From positions 190,623 to 254,622 of the forward strand of contig CBDFGB010000010.1 of NCBI GenBank assembly GCA_965246915.1: DNA of 64,000 nucleotides, in the 5' to 3' direction. Positions 50,051 to 59,768 of the stretch are shown piece after piece. The position numbers were made by a program, and so were the translations under genes. Source of the stretch: CAVRQM01 sp965246915 (GTDB taxonomy: Bacteria; Pseudomonadota; Alphaproteobacteria; Acetobacterales; Acetobacteraceae). Within the stretch, counting starts at the first letter, position 1. Each line of letters begins with the position of its first letter. The notes under the pieces are model-generated. The model did not search any database. It was not told the DNA's origin and saw only the letters and a list, made by a program, of their open reading frames with translations.

Positions 50051-51292
50051 CTAGCGCGCCGGGGCGCTCGGCGCCAGCAAAAGCAAATTCGCCGCTGCCA
50101 GCCGCCCGGCTACGACCGGCCACGCGGTCGCGAACGGCACGCCCCTTCCCTCCAATTCGGCCCGCAATTCGCCCACGCTGCGGATTCCGTCCACCATCCG
50201 CAGGATTGCCGGCGCAGCGGCCGGCAGCGGGATCGCCACCGACAGCGCCTCGCACACGAACGGATAGGTCCCATCCGGACGAACCCGCCGAGCCAACTCC
50301 TCGCCCGGAATCTCGCGTGCTACCGGCATGGCGTCATCGGCCAGAAAACCGGCCGGCGGCGGAGCCTCGCCGGCCCTTACCGCATAGACGACATGCGTGC
50401 TCATCGTCCCCGAAATCGCCTCGGCCAGCGCCGCCCGCTCCAGCGGCGGCAGATCGGACGCTGCCGCGCGCAGTCTCGGGTCCGGCAAATAGACGTCCGG
50501 ATCATAGCGCAGAGGCTCCAGCCAGCAGGCGACCTCCAGCCCCGCGCCTTGCAGCAGACTCGCCAGATCGGGCACGCAGAACGCCCTGTCGCGCGGGTTC
50601 AGCAGCAGATCGAACAGCCCGGCGTCGCCGCCCGCCAGATGGTCCGTCACGGACCGGTTCTGCCGCAGCCAAGCCCCCTCCGGCAGGTGTTTCAGCGTCC
50701 GTCGCGCGAGATCCAGCCGCTCACGGACCGGCCGGCCAGCCGGCGCCAGCAGCCGGAGCGCGTCTTGCAGCATATAGACGCCGGTCCGCCCGTGCGGCGC
50801 ATAGAGCATCAGTCCCAACCCGCCGCCCGGGGCCAGGACCGACACCAGCGCCGCCAGTCCGGCCGCCGGATCGGGCAGATGGTGCAGAACACCGACGCAA
50901 TCGATGTAGTCGAATTTTTCCATGCCCGAGCCGGGGAGATCGAGCAGCGACATCTCTTCGAAACGGGCCGCCAGTCCGCGGGCGGCGATCCGCGCTTTGG
51001 CGATCGACAGCGAGGCGGCCGACCGGTCCACATGGACGATCTCGCCGGGCTGCCCCAACCTGCGCATCTGCTCGGCGAGCATGACCGTCGCATCGCCGGT
51101 GCCCCCGCCGGCGACCAGCACGCGCAGGGGACGCGCGCGGGGGCGGGCCGCGCCGAACACCCAATGGTCGATCTCCCGAAGGTGGCTCGGGCTGCCGAGA
51201 ATGAGGCGCTTCGCCTCGTCCGCCGCCCGGCGTTCCGGGTAAGGCAGCGCCTCGTATTGTGCGGCCAGTGCCGCGTCGGGATCGTCTGACAT
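50051..51292 (-). CDS. Class I SAM-dependent methyltransferase
   Basis: 413 residues from ATG 51292. The N-terminal AAQYEALPYPERR block is typical of a subgroup of alphaproteobacterial methyltransferases. Motif I is VLVAGGGTGDATV, then an acidic strand end VHVDRSAASL, VGVLHHLPDP and LAPGGGLGLMLYAP. The C-terminal 130 residues form an extra domain of unknown role. Acceptor unknown. It is divergent from the IalB-like gene, with 59 bases between. Confidence 0.9.
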   Translation of the reverse strand: MSDDPDAALAAQYEALPYPERRAADEAKRLILGSPSHLREIDHWVFGAARPRARPLRVLVAGGGTGDATVMLAEQMRRLGQPGEIVHVDRSAASLSIAKARIAARGLAARFEEMSLLDLPGSGMEKFDYIDCVGVLHHLPDPAAGLAALVSVLAPGGGLGLMLYAPHGRTGVYMLQDALRLLAPAGRPVRERLDLARRTLKHLPEGAWLRQNRSVTDHLAGGDAGLFDLLLNPRDRAFCVPDLASLLQGAGLEVACWLEPLRYDPDVYLPDPRLRAAASDLPPLERAALAEAISGTMSTHVVYAVRAGEAPPPAGFLADDAMPVAREIPGEELARRVRPDGTYPFVCEALSVAIPLPAAAPAILRMVDGIRSVGELRAELEGRGVPFATAWPVVAGRLAAANLLLLAPSAPAR

Positions 51293-51351
51293 GCGCGCAA
51301 CCTGCCGCAGCCGCGCTTGTGGCGCGACCCCGGCCTCCGTATCTCTCCGCG

Positions 51352-51864
51352 ATGCGCGCTGTCCCCCTTGCTCTGTTGTCGTTCGCACTCGCAACGCCGG
51401 TCCTGGCCGCCAAGCCAGTCGCGGAGAAGCCGGCGGGGCCAAAATCCATCGGCAAATTCGACGACTGGACGGCGGCGACCAATCAGGAGGCGGGTGCCAA
51501 GGTCTGCTACGCCTTTACCCGCGCCGTCGCCTCCGCTCCGGTCCTTCGGGGTCGCGGCGACGTCGTTCTGACGGTCACGCAACGCGCGATTGGCCGCGAT
51601 GCGGTGGCGATCAGCGCCGGCTTCGCCTACGGCCAGAACGCGGCCGTCCAGGTGGCCGCCGATCCGGCCACGATGGAGTTCTACACGGCCCAGCGCTCCG
51701 CCTTCGCCCGCGACGGGCGCGCGGCCGTCATCGCATTTCAGAAAGGCCGTCAGGTCACCGCCCGCTCGCCCGGCCCGAAAAACGCGGTCGTCACCGACAG
51801 TTTCAGCCTGCGTGGATTTTCGGCCGCCTATGCCGCCATCGTCAAAGCCTGCCCCACCAAATGA
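51352..51864 (+). CDS. Invasion-associated locus B (IalB)-like protein
   Basis: 170 residues. A signal peptide (MRAVPLALLSFALATPVLA, cut before AKPV) precedes an IalB-type domain beginning GKFDDWTAATNQE with CYAFT, and ending FSLRGFSAAYAAIVKAC. The two Cys residues could pair. IalB was named in Bartonella; most homologues in free-living bacteria have no known role. Periplasmic or secreted. The stop overlaps the rlmN ATG (ATGA). Confidence 0.87.
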   Translation: MRAVPLALLSFALATPVLAAKPVAEKPAGPKSIGKFDDWTAATNQEAGAKVCYAFTRAVASAPVLRGRGDVVLTVTQRAIGRDAVAISAGFAYGQNAAVQVAADPATMEFYTAQRSAFARDGRAAVIAFQKGRQVTARSPGPKNAVVTDSFSLRGFSAAYAAIVKACPTK

Positions 51865-53021
51865 ACGGCATCCTCGATCTCTCTGAAGCGGAACGCACGA
51901 GAATCCTCGCGAAGGCCGCGCGGTTCGAACCGCCGCCAGCGATGCTCGCAGACGGACGCCGAGATCTGGTCGGTCTGTCGCGCGACGAGCTGGCTGCGGA
52001 GCTGGCGGCGATCGGCGAGAAACCGTTCCGCGCGAAGCAGGTCTGGCACTGGATCTACCATCAGGGCGTCACCGATTTTTCCGCCATGACCACGATCGCG
52101 CGGCCCATGCAGGAGAGGCTTGCGGAAACGTTCGTCATCGGCCGCCCCAGCGTCGCCACCGAGCAGACCAGCAGCGACGAGACCCGCAAATGGCTGTTCC
52201 GCTTTCGTGACGGGCAGGAAGCGGAGACCGTCTACATCCCCGACCGGCATGAGGATCGCGGTGCCGTCTGCATCTCCTCGCAAGTCGGCTGCACCCTTTC
52301 CTGCCGCTTTTGCCACACCGGCACGCAGGCGTTGGTGCGCAACCTCGGCGCGGGGGAAATCGTCGGCCAGTTCATGGCGGCGCGCGACAGCTACGGCGAG
52401 TGGCCGAGCCCCAAGGGCGAAACCCCGCGCCTGCTGTCGACGATCGTGCTGATGGGCATGGGCGAGCCGCTGTATAATTACGAGAATGTCGCAAAAGCCA
52501 TGACGATCGTCATGGACCATGAGGGCATCGCCCTGTCGCGCCGTCGCATCACCCTGTCGACCTCCGGCGTGGTGCCAATGATGGACCGGGCTGGTGCCGA
52601 GCTTGGCGTGAATCTGGCCGTGTCGCTGCACGCTGTTCGCGACGAGTTGCGCGACGAGATCGTGCCGCTCAATCGGAAGTATCCGATCGCCGAGCTGATT
52701 GCCGCCTGCCGCCGCTATCCATCCGCCAGCAACGCCCGACGCATCACGTTCGAGTATGTGATGCTGCGTGGCATTAACGATTCCGAGGCCGAGGCGCGCG
52801 AGCTGGTGCGGCTGATCGCCGGGATCCCGGCGAAGGTCAACCTGATCCCGTTCAATCCCTGGCCGGGCAGCGTGTACGAGACGAGCACGCGCGGCGCGAT
52901 CGACGCGTTCTCCCGGATCGTCATGGATGCGGGGTTTTCCGCCCCGGTACGGGCGCCACGCGGGCGGGATATTCTTGCCGCCTGCGGGCAGCTCAAGACG
53001 GCGAGCGCGCGGGCGAGGTAG
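51861..53021 (+). CDS. rlmN: Dual-specificity 23S rRNA/tRNA adenine-C2 methyltransferase RlmN
   Basis: 386 residues. Radical-SAM enzyme that methylates C2 of A2503 in 23S rRNA and A37 in some tRNAs. The radical cluster motif is CTLSCRFCHTG; GEKPFRAKQVWHWIYHQG is the N-terminal accessory domain, with LMGMGEPLYNYENV, LSTSGVVPMMDR, SLHAVRDELRDEIVPLNRKYP and NLIPFNPWPGS. The C-terminal acceptor region has VRAPRGRDILAACGQL with the second catalytic Cys. Coupled to the IalB-like gene. Confidence 0.95.
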   Translation: MNGILDLSEAERTRILAKAARFEPPPAMLADGRRDLVGLSRDELAAELAAIGEKPFRAKQVWHWIYHQGVTDFSAMTTIARPMQERLAETFVIGRPSVATEQTSSDETRKWLFRFRDGQEAETVYIPDRHEDRGAVCISSQVGCTLSCRFCHTGTQALVRNLGAGEIVGQFMAARDSYGEWPSPKGETPRLLSTIVLMGMGEPLYNYENVAKAMTIVMDHEGIALSRRRITLSTSGVVPMMDRAGAELGVNLAVSLHAVRDELRDEIVPLNRKYPIAELIAACRRYPSASNARRITFEYVMLRGINDSEAEARELVRLIAGIPAKVNLIPFNPWPGSVYETSTRGAIDAFSRIVMDAGFSAPVRAPRGRDILAACGQLKTASARAR

Positions 53022-53031
53022 ACGGCTCGTC

Positions 53032-53898
53032 CTAGAAACTTCCCGCGAACCTTCCGGGCAGCCGCCAAAGGCGCTCGTCCTTCAGGCTGATATCGATGCG
53101 GTAGCGGTCGGATTGGCGACCGTCTTGCGATGCGACGATCTGGTCGGCAAAGCCCCGTCGCACGGGGCAGTCCGCGTCAAGTTCGGCCCCTGTGACCTCG
53201 GCCAGGACTGACCAGTCACCGAGCCATCCGATAAGCTCCGTCGGATCGACCTGATGGTGTGGGTTTTCCTCGGCCGTCACGCGAGCCTGCATTTGCCGCT
53301 TGCGCTGCCGCCGCCGCGCCAGGTCGATATCGACGTAAGCGAGATGCATCAGGAACAGGTCGTCAAACGCGACGGCCGCATCCGCGCTGTGGAACCCGGG
53401 TGCCCAGTCGATCGGGCGACGGGTCAGGCACGGCTTGCACATGCTCGCCACCGGCATCGCCCAGGCCCGTTGTCGGCTCACCAGGTTTGTCGCCACAAGT
53501 TCGGATTCCTGGCCGAGCCGGTGCACCACGTTCATTCCGAACGCGGTTGTCACGTCCCGCGGCGCGGCGCGGCAATACTCGGACAGGTCGGCATGCCGCG
53601 CGGGATCGGCGAGCAACAACTCGTCGGCGTCCGCGTAGGCGACGTAGTCATACCAGTTCAGCAGCGACGAGCAGAATTGCGAGATAAAGCGGCAGCGCTG
53701 CATCTCATCGAGCGGGCTGCGCGCCAGACGCAGCACGTTGGCACCCGCCAATTGAGCCGTGCTTGCGTCGGTCGAGCCATGATCCACAATGAAGCAGTTC
53801 TCGCGACCCGCCTGGCGAGCATGATGACGCAGCCAGACCGGCAGAAAGTCTTCTTCATTGAAAGCCATCGTCACGATCGCCAAGCGCTGTTTCGCCAT
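53032..53898 (-). CDS. Family-2-like glycosyltransferase
   Basis: 288 residues. The GT-A-like N-terminus AIVTMAFNEEDFLPVWLRHH and the metal motif YADADELLL point to a nucleotide-sugar transferase of the DUF4422/GT2-4 type. It lies divergent from the giant WbsX-GT gene with 110 bases between, and converges on rlmN (10 bases). A role in capsule or O-antigen assembly is inferred from that neighbour. No membrane segment. Confidence 0.85.
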   Translation of the reverse strand: MAKQRLAIVTMAFNEEDFLPVWLRHHARQAGRENCFIVDHGSTDASTAQLAGANVLRLARSPLDEMQRCRFISQFCSSLLNWYDYVAYADADELLLADPARHADLSEYCRAAPRDVTTAFGMNVVHRLGQESELVATNLVSRQRAWAMPVASMCKPCLTRRPIDWAPGFHSADAAVAFDDLFLMHLAYVDIDLARRRQRKRQMQARVTAEENPHHQVDPTELIGWLGDWSVLAEVTGAELDADCPVRRGFADQIVASQDGRQSDRYRIDISLKDERLWRLPGRFAGSF

Positions 53899-54008
53899 TC
53901 TTCCCGCTTCTCAGGACCCGCTCATGCCGGATTGACTACCCCCCGCATGCCACCAGAATGCCATGAGTTGAGCCGCCGATACAGCGTCAGGACCCGGGCA
54001 GACCGCAG

Positions 54009-57000
54009 ATGCGACAGACACGCCAACCGGCGCCCGGGCCGACGGCCACGAGCAGCCTGATCGACGGGGCGTGGTACCTGGAGGCTTACCCGGATGTTTC
54101 CGCCCAGGGCGTCGACCCGGTGGAGCATTACGTCGCCTATGGTGCCGCCGAGGGCCGTTGGCCAAACCCGTATTTTGATCCCGACTGGTATCGGAACAAC
54201 TATGCCGAGGTCCCGGGTTGCGGCATGGACGCGCTGCAGCATTATCTCCATCAGGGCGAGCGCCGCGACTTTCAGCCCATTGAATATTTCGATACCGCCT
54301 GGTATCGACGTCGCTACGGAGTGGGGGCCGAGGGATGCCCCCTCGCCCATTTTCTCGCCCGGCGGTGCGGCGGCGAGGTCAGCCCGCTGCCCGAGTTCGA
54401 CGCCGCTTGGTATCTCCGCCGGCATCCCGACATCGCTGCCGCCGGCATCGACCCGTTTCGGCACTATCTGTTCACCGGCTATTGCGAAGGCCGTGACCCG
54501 TCGCCGGATTTCGACACCGAGTCATACCGGCGACGCTATCTCGAGGATCACCCGCAGACCAACCCGCTTCTGCACTACCGGCGCTTCCGTGCGACCCTCG
54601 TCCTTAAACCGCTGCCGTCACGACAGACCTGCGGTGTGATCGACGAAGTCCGCCGTTTCACCCGCCCGGGGCCGGATTTCGAGGCGGTCGACGGCGGCTT
54701 TGCGCATGGCGTTCGTCGAGCCAAGCTCCTCGCGTTCTACCTCCCGCAATTCCATGCAACGCCCGAGAACAACGAATGGTGGGGCGTGGGATTTACGGAA
54801 TGGACCGCCCTCGCGCGCGGCGTGCCGCGGTTTGCCGGCCACTACCAGCCGAGGACGCCACGCGATCTGGGCCACTACACGCTGGGCGACACCGCGATCA
54901 TGCATCGGCAAATCGAAATGGCGCGCGGCGCCGGGCTGCACGGCTTCATATTCTATTTCTACTGGTTCGACGGGCGCCGGCTGCTCGATGCTCCGCTCGA
55001 AGCATGGATCGCCGACCGCACGCTCGACTTCCCGTTCTGCCTCATGTGGGCCAACGAGAACTGGACCCGGCGATGGGACGGCTCGGAGGACGAGGTGCTG
55101 ATCGCGCAACGCTACGATCCCGCGAGGGACGCGGCGTTGATCGACTGTTTCGCGCGCCACTTCCGCGATCCGCGCTACATCCGTCTACAGGGGCGGCCGC
55201 TGCTGTTCGTCTATCGCGCCGACGTCATCCCAGAGACCGCGGCGACGTTGCGGCGCTGGCGCGGGCTGTTCCGGGATCGGCACGGCGAGGACCCCGTGCT
55301 CGTGATGGCACAGACCTTCGACCGGAACGACCCGCGCGACTTCGAATTCGATGCCGCCGCGGAGTTTCCGCCGCACAAGGTCACGGTCGGGCTACACCGG
55401 TGCAATGACGGGCTGACGCTTCATGATCCCGCAATGACCGGAAACGTCTTCGAGTATGAAGACGTGGTGGCCGCCTCGCTCGCCGAAGCGGATCCACCGT
55501 TCCCTCTGCTCAAAACCGTGGCTCCCGGCTGGGACAACGACGCGCGGCGTCAGGGCGCGGGAATGGCGCTTCGCCATGCGAAGCCGCACATCTACGAGAG
55601 TTGGTTGCGCGCGCTCGTCACGCGCGCCGCGGCACGGCCCGTGGCTGGCGAGCCGATCGTGTGCATCAACGCATGGAACGAGTGGGCGGAGGGTGCCTAT
55701 CTCGAACCCGATGTCCATTGCGGCGGCGCGTTCCTGAACGCCACCGCGCGGGCGCTGGCGGCCGCCGGCACATGGAACGGCCGCCTGCTGCTCGTCGGCC
55801 ATGACGCGTTCGCCGCCGGCGCGCAATACCTCTTGCTGCACCTGCTGCGCTATTTCCGATCGTGCTGCGGCGTGCAGGTCGAAACGCTGCTGCTTGACGG
55901 CGGGCCGCTCGCTGCGGCCTATGAGGCCGAAGCGCCTTGCATCACACGACCGGACGAGCCTTCCCAAGCCATCAGGCAGTGGGCGGCGCGAGGCTTCGCC
56001 AAGGCCATCGTCAACACCTGCGCCGCCGGCCATATGGTCACCCCGCTGCGCCGCGCCGGCTTCGATGTCACGCTGCTGGTGCATGAGATGCCTGGATTGT
56101 TGCGTGAGAAGCAATTGGTCGAGCGCAGCCGGAAGGCGGCCGCGGCCGCCGATCGGCTGGTGTTCGCCGATCCCGTCGTCGCGTCGCGCTTCGCCGAACT
56201 CGTATCGTTTGGGATAGAAAAGCAGGTCATCCTCCCGCAAGGCGCCTATCACGTGCCGATCACCGACCCGTCGGTCTACAGCCTCACCCGCTTCCGGCAG
56301 CGGCAAGCGCTTGGCATCGGCGCGGAGCGGCTCGTCGTTCTCGGCACCGGATATGGCGACCTGCGAAAGGGGTTCGACCTGTTTCTGCAGGCGTGGCATG
56401 CCGCGCGACGGACGACTCGAGACGCTCACTTCTGCTGGTTGGGAGACATCGATCCAACGGTCGCGTCCTATCTCGGCCCCGACATCGAAGCCGCCGAGGC
56501 GACCGGCACGTTCCTGGTGGCGTCGCATCAGCACCCGGTCGCTCCCTGGTATGCCGCCGCCGATGTCTTCGCTCTGTCGTCGCGCGAGGACCCGTTTCCG
56601 TCGGTGGTGCTCGAGGCGATCAAGGCGGGCCTTCCGGTCGTCGCCTTCGAATGCTCGGGCGGTATACCCGAGTTGTTGAGACGCCATTCCTGCGGCGAGG
56701 CCGTGAAGATGGGCGATGCGGCGGCACTGGGCGAGGGCGCGATCCGCCTGGCCATTCGGTTTCGGAAGCAACGCGCGCGCCGGCAGCTCAATGCCCGGCC
56801 GCTCTTCGACTTCGATGCCTATGGCCGCGCCCTGTTGCGTCGCGCCGCGCCCGAATGGCTAACGGTCTCGGTCGTGGTCCCCAGCTTCAACTATGCGCGC
56901 TACATGCCGGCACGGCTAAGATCGGTGTTCGCGCAGACGTATCCGTTGGCTGAAGTGATCGTGCTCGACGACGCCTCGACCGACGCAAGCGTGGCGGTGG

Positions 57001-57746
57001 CGCTCGAGGTCGCCGCCGCATGCGGCCGCCGGATCAGGGTCCACACCAAGGTCCGCAACGCCGGCTCGGCGTTCGCGCAGTGGCACCTGGCGGCGTCGAT
57101 GGCCCAAGGCGAGTATGTGTGGATTGCCGAAGCCGATGATGTCGCCGATCCGACGCTGCTCGCCGAACTCGCCGCGCGTCTGGCCGGCGCCGCCGACATC
57201 GACCTCGCGTTTTGCGACAGCCGTGCGATCGACGAGTCCGGCGCCCCGATCTGGCCCGACTACAAGGGATACTACGCCCAGCACCACGCGCGGGACTTAT
57301 TCGTCGACCAGACATTCGAAGCCCGGGTGTTCGCGCGCCGCTTCCTCGCCGCGCGCAACATGATCCTCAATGTCAGCGCCGTGCTCTGGCGGCGGAGCGC
57401 CCTACTCGCCGCACTCGAGCGGTGCCAGACGGCCATGCGCGTCGCGCGCGCGGCCGGCGACTGGCGGCTCTATATCGAGGTACTCGCCGAGAGCGACGGC
57501 CGCATCGCCTACGTCGCGAGACCGCTGAACGCCCACCGCCGCCATGGCGACAGCGTCACGCAGAGAACCAAGCCGACCGCGCTTGCCAAGGAAGTCGGCG
57601 GGATGCACCGGCTGATCAACGCTCGCCTGAACCCACCCGCCCTCGTGCGACGCGAGCAGGCGCGGTTCCTGCGCGAGATCCGGCGTGGGGCCGTCGGAAC
57701 CCTGGGACAACGCCGACATCCGGAATTGCGGGGTCGGTCGAGCTAA
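54009..57746 (+). CDS. Multidomain WbsX–glycosyltransferase protein for surface polysaccharide
   Basis: 1245 residues. Residues about 15-205 hold about five copies of an aromatic repeat of the form WYL-x-x-Y/HPDV/I-...-G-x-DP-x-x-HY with E-G-R. A WbsX (GH99-like) domain follows from about residue 237 (LLAFYLPQFHATPEN, FWFDGRRLLDAPLE-like FYWFDG, MWANENWTRRWDG, INAWNEWAEGAYLEPD). A GT4-like domain lies around 590-930 (GTGYGDLRKGFDL, SREDPFPSVVLEAIKAGLPVVAF), and a GT2 domain from about 950 (VSVVVPSFNYARYM, IVLDDASTD, WIAEADD). It probably assembles an extracellular polysaccharide in the cytoplasm. Sugar specificity unknown. Confidence 0.9.
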   Translation: MRQTRQPAPGPTATSSLIDGAWYLEAYPDVSAQGVDPVEHYVAYGAAEGRWPNPYFDPDWYRNNYAEVPGCGMDALQHYLHQGERRDFQPIEYFDTAWYRRRYGVGAEGCPLAHFLARRCGGEVSPLPEFDAAWYLRRHPDIAAAGIDPFRHYLFTGYCEGRDPSPDFDTESYRRRYLEDHPQTNPLLHYRRFRATLVLKPLPSRQTCGVIDEVRRFTRPGPDFEAVDGGFAHGVRRAKLLAFYLPQFHATPENNEWWGVGFTEWTALARGVPRFAGHYQPRTPRDLGHYTLGDTAIMHRQIEMARGAGLHGFIFYFYWFDGRRLLDAPLEAWIADRTLDFPFCLMWANENWTRRWDGSEDEVLIAQRYDPARDAALIDCFARHFRDPRYIRLQGRPLLFVYRADVIPETAATLRRWRGLFRDRHGEDPVLVMAQTFDRNDPRDFEFDAAAEFPPHKVTVGLHRCNDGLTLHDPAMTGNVFEYEDVVAASLAEADPPFPLLKTVAPGWDNDARRQGAGMALRHAKPHIYESWLRALVTRAAARPVAGEPIVCINAWNEWAEGAYLEPDVHCGGAFLNATARALAAAGTWNGRLLLVGHDAFAAGAQYLLLHLLRYFRSCCGVQVETLLLDGGPLAAAYEAEAPCITRPDEPSQAIRQWAARGFAKAIVNTCAAGHMVTPLRRAGFDVTLLVHEMPGLLREKQLVERSRKAAAAADRLVFADPVVASRFAELVSFGIEKQVILPQGAYHVPITDPSVYSLTRFRQRQALGIGAERLVVLGTGYGDLRKGFDLFLQAWHAARRTTRDAHFCWLGDIDPTVASYLGPDIEAAEATGTFLVASHQHPVAPWYAAADVFALSSREDPFPSVVLEAIKAGLPVVAFECSGGIPELLRRHSCGEAVKMGDAAALGEGAIRLAIRFRKQRARRQLNARPLFDFDAYGRALLRRAAPEWLTVSVVVPSFNYARYMPARLRSVFAQTYPLAEVIVLDDASTDASVAVALEVAAACGRRIRVHTKVRNAGSAFAQWHLAASMAQGEYVWIAEADDVADPTLLAELAARLAGAADIDLAFCDSRAIDESGAPIWPDYKGYYAQHHARDLFVDQTFEARVFARRFLAARNMILNVSAVLWRRSALLAALERCQTAMRVARAAGDWRLYIEVLAESDGRIAYVARPLNAHRRHGDSVTQRTKPTALAKEVGGMHRLINARLNPPALVRREQARFLREIRRGAVGTLGQRRHPELRGRSS

Positions 57747-57754
57747 AGTCTCCC

Positions 57755-57788
57755 GGGTTGTGGATAGCCCAGATGCTCCCCACAACCC
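57755..57788. terminator. Hairpin between convergent WbsX-GT and haloperoxidase genes
   Basis: GGGTTGTGG (57755-57763) and CCACAACCC (57780-57788) form a perfect 9-bp stem with a 16-base loop. It follows the glycosyltransferase stop by 8 bases. No T-tract follows, so bidirectional termination or mRNA 3'-end protection is only likely, not sure. Confidence 0.45.
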
Positions 57789-57851
57789 CGCGGCCGACGG
57801 CCGACGGCGGAATGGCCTCACGGCCCGTCCGTCGACCGCCACGCCAGTTTG

Positions 57852-59627
57852 TCAGGCGAACACCGCTTTCGCATAAAAGCTCGTCAGATCCGGATCGTTG
57901 TCGACGGTTGCCGCGCCATTCTCGACGGTCACGTTATTGCCGTCGAAGTTGGTGTAGCTGAGCGACAGCGGATGCTCGAAATACTCCTTGTTCTGACGCA
58001 TCAGAATGATCGTCGCCACCTGCTCGCCCAGTCGCAGGCTGCGCGTGTTGTCGCTGCGCCAGTGCACACCGCCCATGCTACGGCCCATGGCGACGTTGCT
58101 GGCAAGCTTGTTCAGCTCCCCGCGCACCGTCATGAAAATGCCGTCCGCTCCCGTGTAGAAGGGCAGATCGCCGCCGGGCTTGTGATCTGCGGGCTGCCAA
58201 AGGCCCGGACGCGACGACGGATCAAGCAGTGGCGCGTTCTGCATCAGCGGCTTGATCGCCTGACGTTCGTCGAACCACGCTTTCAAGATCGTCACGCAAG
58301 CGCCCGCGACGGTCGCGTGCCCCGCGCCGTAGGCTGGATGCGCCGGGCTGCCGGCCGAGAAAGCGATCGGCAGGAAACACGTGCCGTAAGCGTCCATGTT
58401 CCGCTGCGCCGCTTTCGTCGTGAACACCCAGCCCGGCAGGCCATAGTCGCGCAGCGTCCCGAGATAGCCGACCTTCTGCATTTGCATCAGGCCGCCATAC
58501 GCCTCGGGCCGCAGCCGGCGGTTGACCAGCCATTTCTGCCGCCAAACGACCTTGAGCGCGCGCGATGCGACCTCGGACACCAGGCTCAGCAGGTTGGGGC
58601 CGCCGAGTGTGGCAAACGGAGCCTGGCGTTTATAGCCCCTATACGGATTTCCGTCATCGAGCTTCGCACCCCAATTCAGGAGCTGCAGCGCCGCGTTGAA
58701 ATACGCCTGATGCAGCGCGTCGCGGTTCACGAACCGCGCCAAGTCACGCATGTTGCGGATACGGTAGCGCGACAGCGGCGCGTCCGAGGCTGGCGGGTCC
58801 TCGAAATCGGCAGGGTCCTTGCCGTAGTCGTTGTCCTGGCTGTACGGATCGCCGTTTTCATCCAGCCCGGCGTTCTGCGCGAGCAGCCAGTGGTGATGAT
58901 CGGTCAGATAGTCGCGGCCGGCGCGATACGGGATTTGCGTCTGCTTGATGAGCTGCGCGCCATAGTTGATGTCGTGCAGGAAGAACTGGCTGGCCAGTGG
59001 CCCCTTATCCTCGTCTGTCAGGCCGCAGCGAAACAGCGTCTGCGCGCTCAGGTCGAGCGCCCCGTTCATGGCCGGAAGATCAAGCCCGAGCTGCAACTTG
59101 CCCGAAGACTGATCATTGTCGAGCGCGAACTGCATCGCAGTGCGGAGGTCGACGATCGCCTCGTCGAACTCCGGCCGGCCGGTCAGCTTGTCGAATGCGA
59201 TGTCCCGGAACCGCGCCATCCAAAGCAATTCGGTCATTTCGGCAGCGGTGGAATGCGACACGACGCCCGGCGGTGGCGGCATGTTCAAGTCGATCGGGTT
59301 CGGCCCGAGCCGGTCCGTCGCCCGGCCCGCGGCAGGGCTGACGAGCTTGGCGACCGAGGTGACGGCTGCTGGCAGCGGCGTCTGGTGCGGCGAGGCGGCA
59401 ATCGGCCAGGCTCCGACGGCTTCGAAATCATCCCCGTGTATCGGATGCGTGCCGTCGCAGATCTGGATGAAGTCCTTATACTGCGGGACATCGACCTCGC
59501 CGTATTCGTTGTGGGCCAGCGACTTGTGGAAATTACCGATATACTGAAAGCCGTTAAACGTCGTGCTCTCGTCGCCGTTGGGCTGCGGCGTCGGGGGCGC
59601 CGGCGTCAGTCGCGTCATGACGTCCAT
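57852..59627 (-). CDS. Vanadium-dependent haloperoxidase
   Basis: 591 residues. Vanadate-binding blocks are intact: KWLVNRRLRPEAYG (Lys and Arg, about residues 362-375), SPAHPAYGAGHATVAGA (Ser-x-x-His and Gly-His, about 427-443) and AMGRSMGGVHWRSDN (Arg and His, about 512-526). The arrangement fits bromoperoxidase-like members that use H2O2 to oxidise halides. No Tat or Sec signal is seen at the N-terminus (MDVMTRLTPAPPTPQPNGDE), so export is unclear. Not in an operon; a LysR gene lies 141 bases upstream on the same strand. Confidence 0.93.
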   Translation of the reverse strand: MDVMTRLTPAPPTPQPNGDESTTFNGFQYIGNFHKSLAHNEYGEVDVPQYKDFIQICDGTHPIHGDDFEAVGAWPIAASPHQTPLPAAVTSVAKLVSPAAGRATDRLGPNPIDLNMPPPPGVVSHSTAAEMTELLWMARFRDIAFDKLTGRPEFDEAIVDLRTAMQFALDNDQSSGKLQLGLDLPAMNGALDLSAQTLFRCGLTDEDKGPLASQFFLHDINYGAQLIKQTQIPYRAGRDYLTDHHHWLLAQNAGLDENGDPYSQDNDYGKDPADFEDPPASDAPLSRYRIRNMRDLARFVNRDALHQAYFNAALQLLNWGAKLDDGNPYRGYKRQAPFATLGGPNLLSLVSEVASRALKVVWRQKWLVNRRLRPEAYGGLMQMQKVGYLGTLRDYGLPGWVFTTKAAQRNMDAYGTCFLPIAFSAGSPAHPAYGAGHATVAGACVTILKAWFDERQAIKPLMQNAPLLDPSSRPGLWQPADHKPGGDLPFYTGADGIFMTVRGELNKLASNVAMGRSMGGVHWRSDNTRSLRLGEQVATIILMRQNKEYFEHPLSLSYTNFDGNNVTVENGAATVDNDPDLTSFYAKAVFA

Positions 59628-59768
59628 GGTGCGTGCTCCTGGAACGACTTGGCAACGGGCGTTATCGCTCGCGGCAATCGTCGGCGGTCTTCATAGAGCG
59701 TTTTCTATCCGGTATGATATACACGTTCCTGTGCTTAGGCGGAAAGTTACGGTCTCGTGTGTCTCGTC

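Noticed and set aside
49955..51289. 444-codon plus-strand frame opposite the methyltransferase gene
   Set aside because: Composition is that of a shadow. The minus-strand gene has SAM-binding motifs and a normal length.
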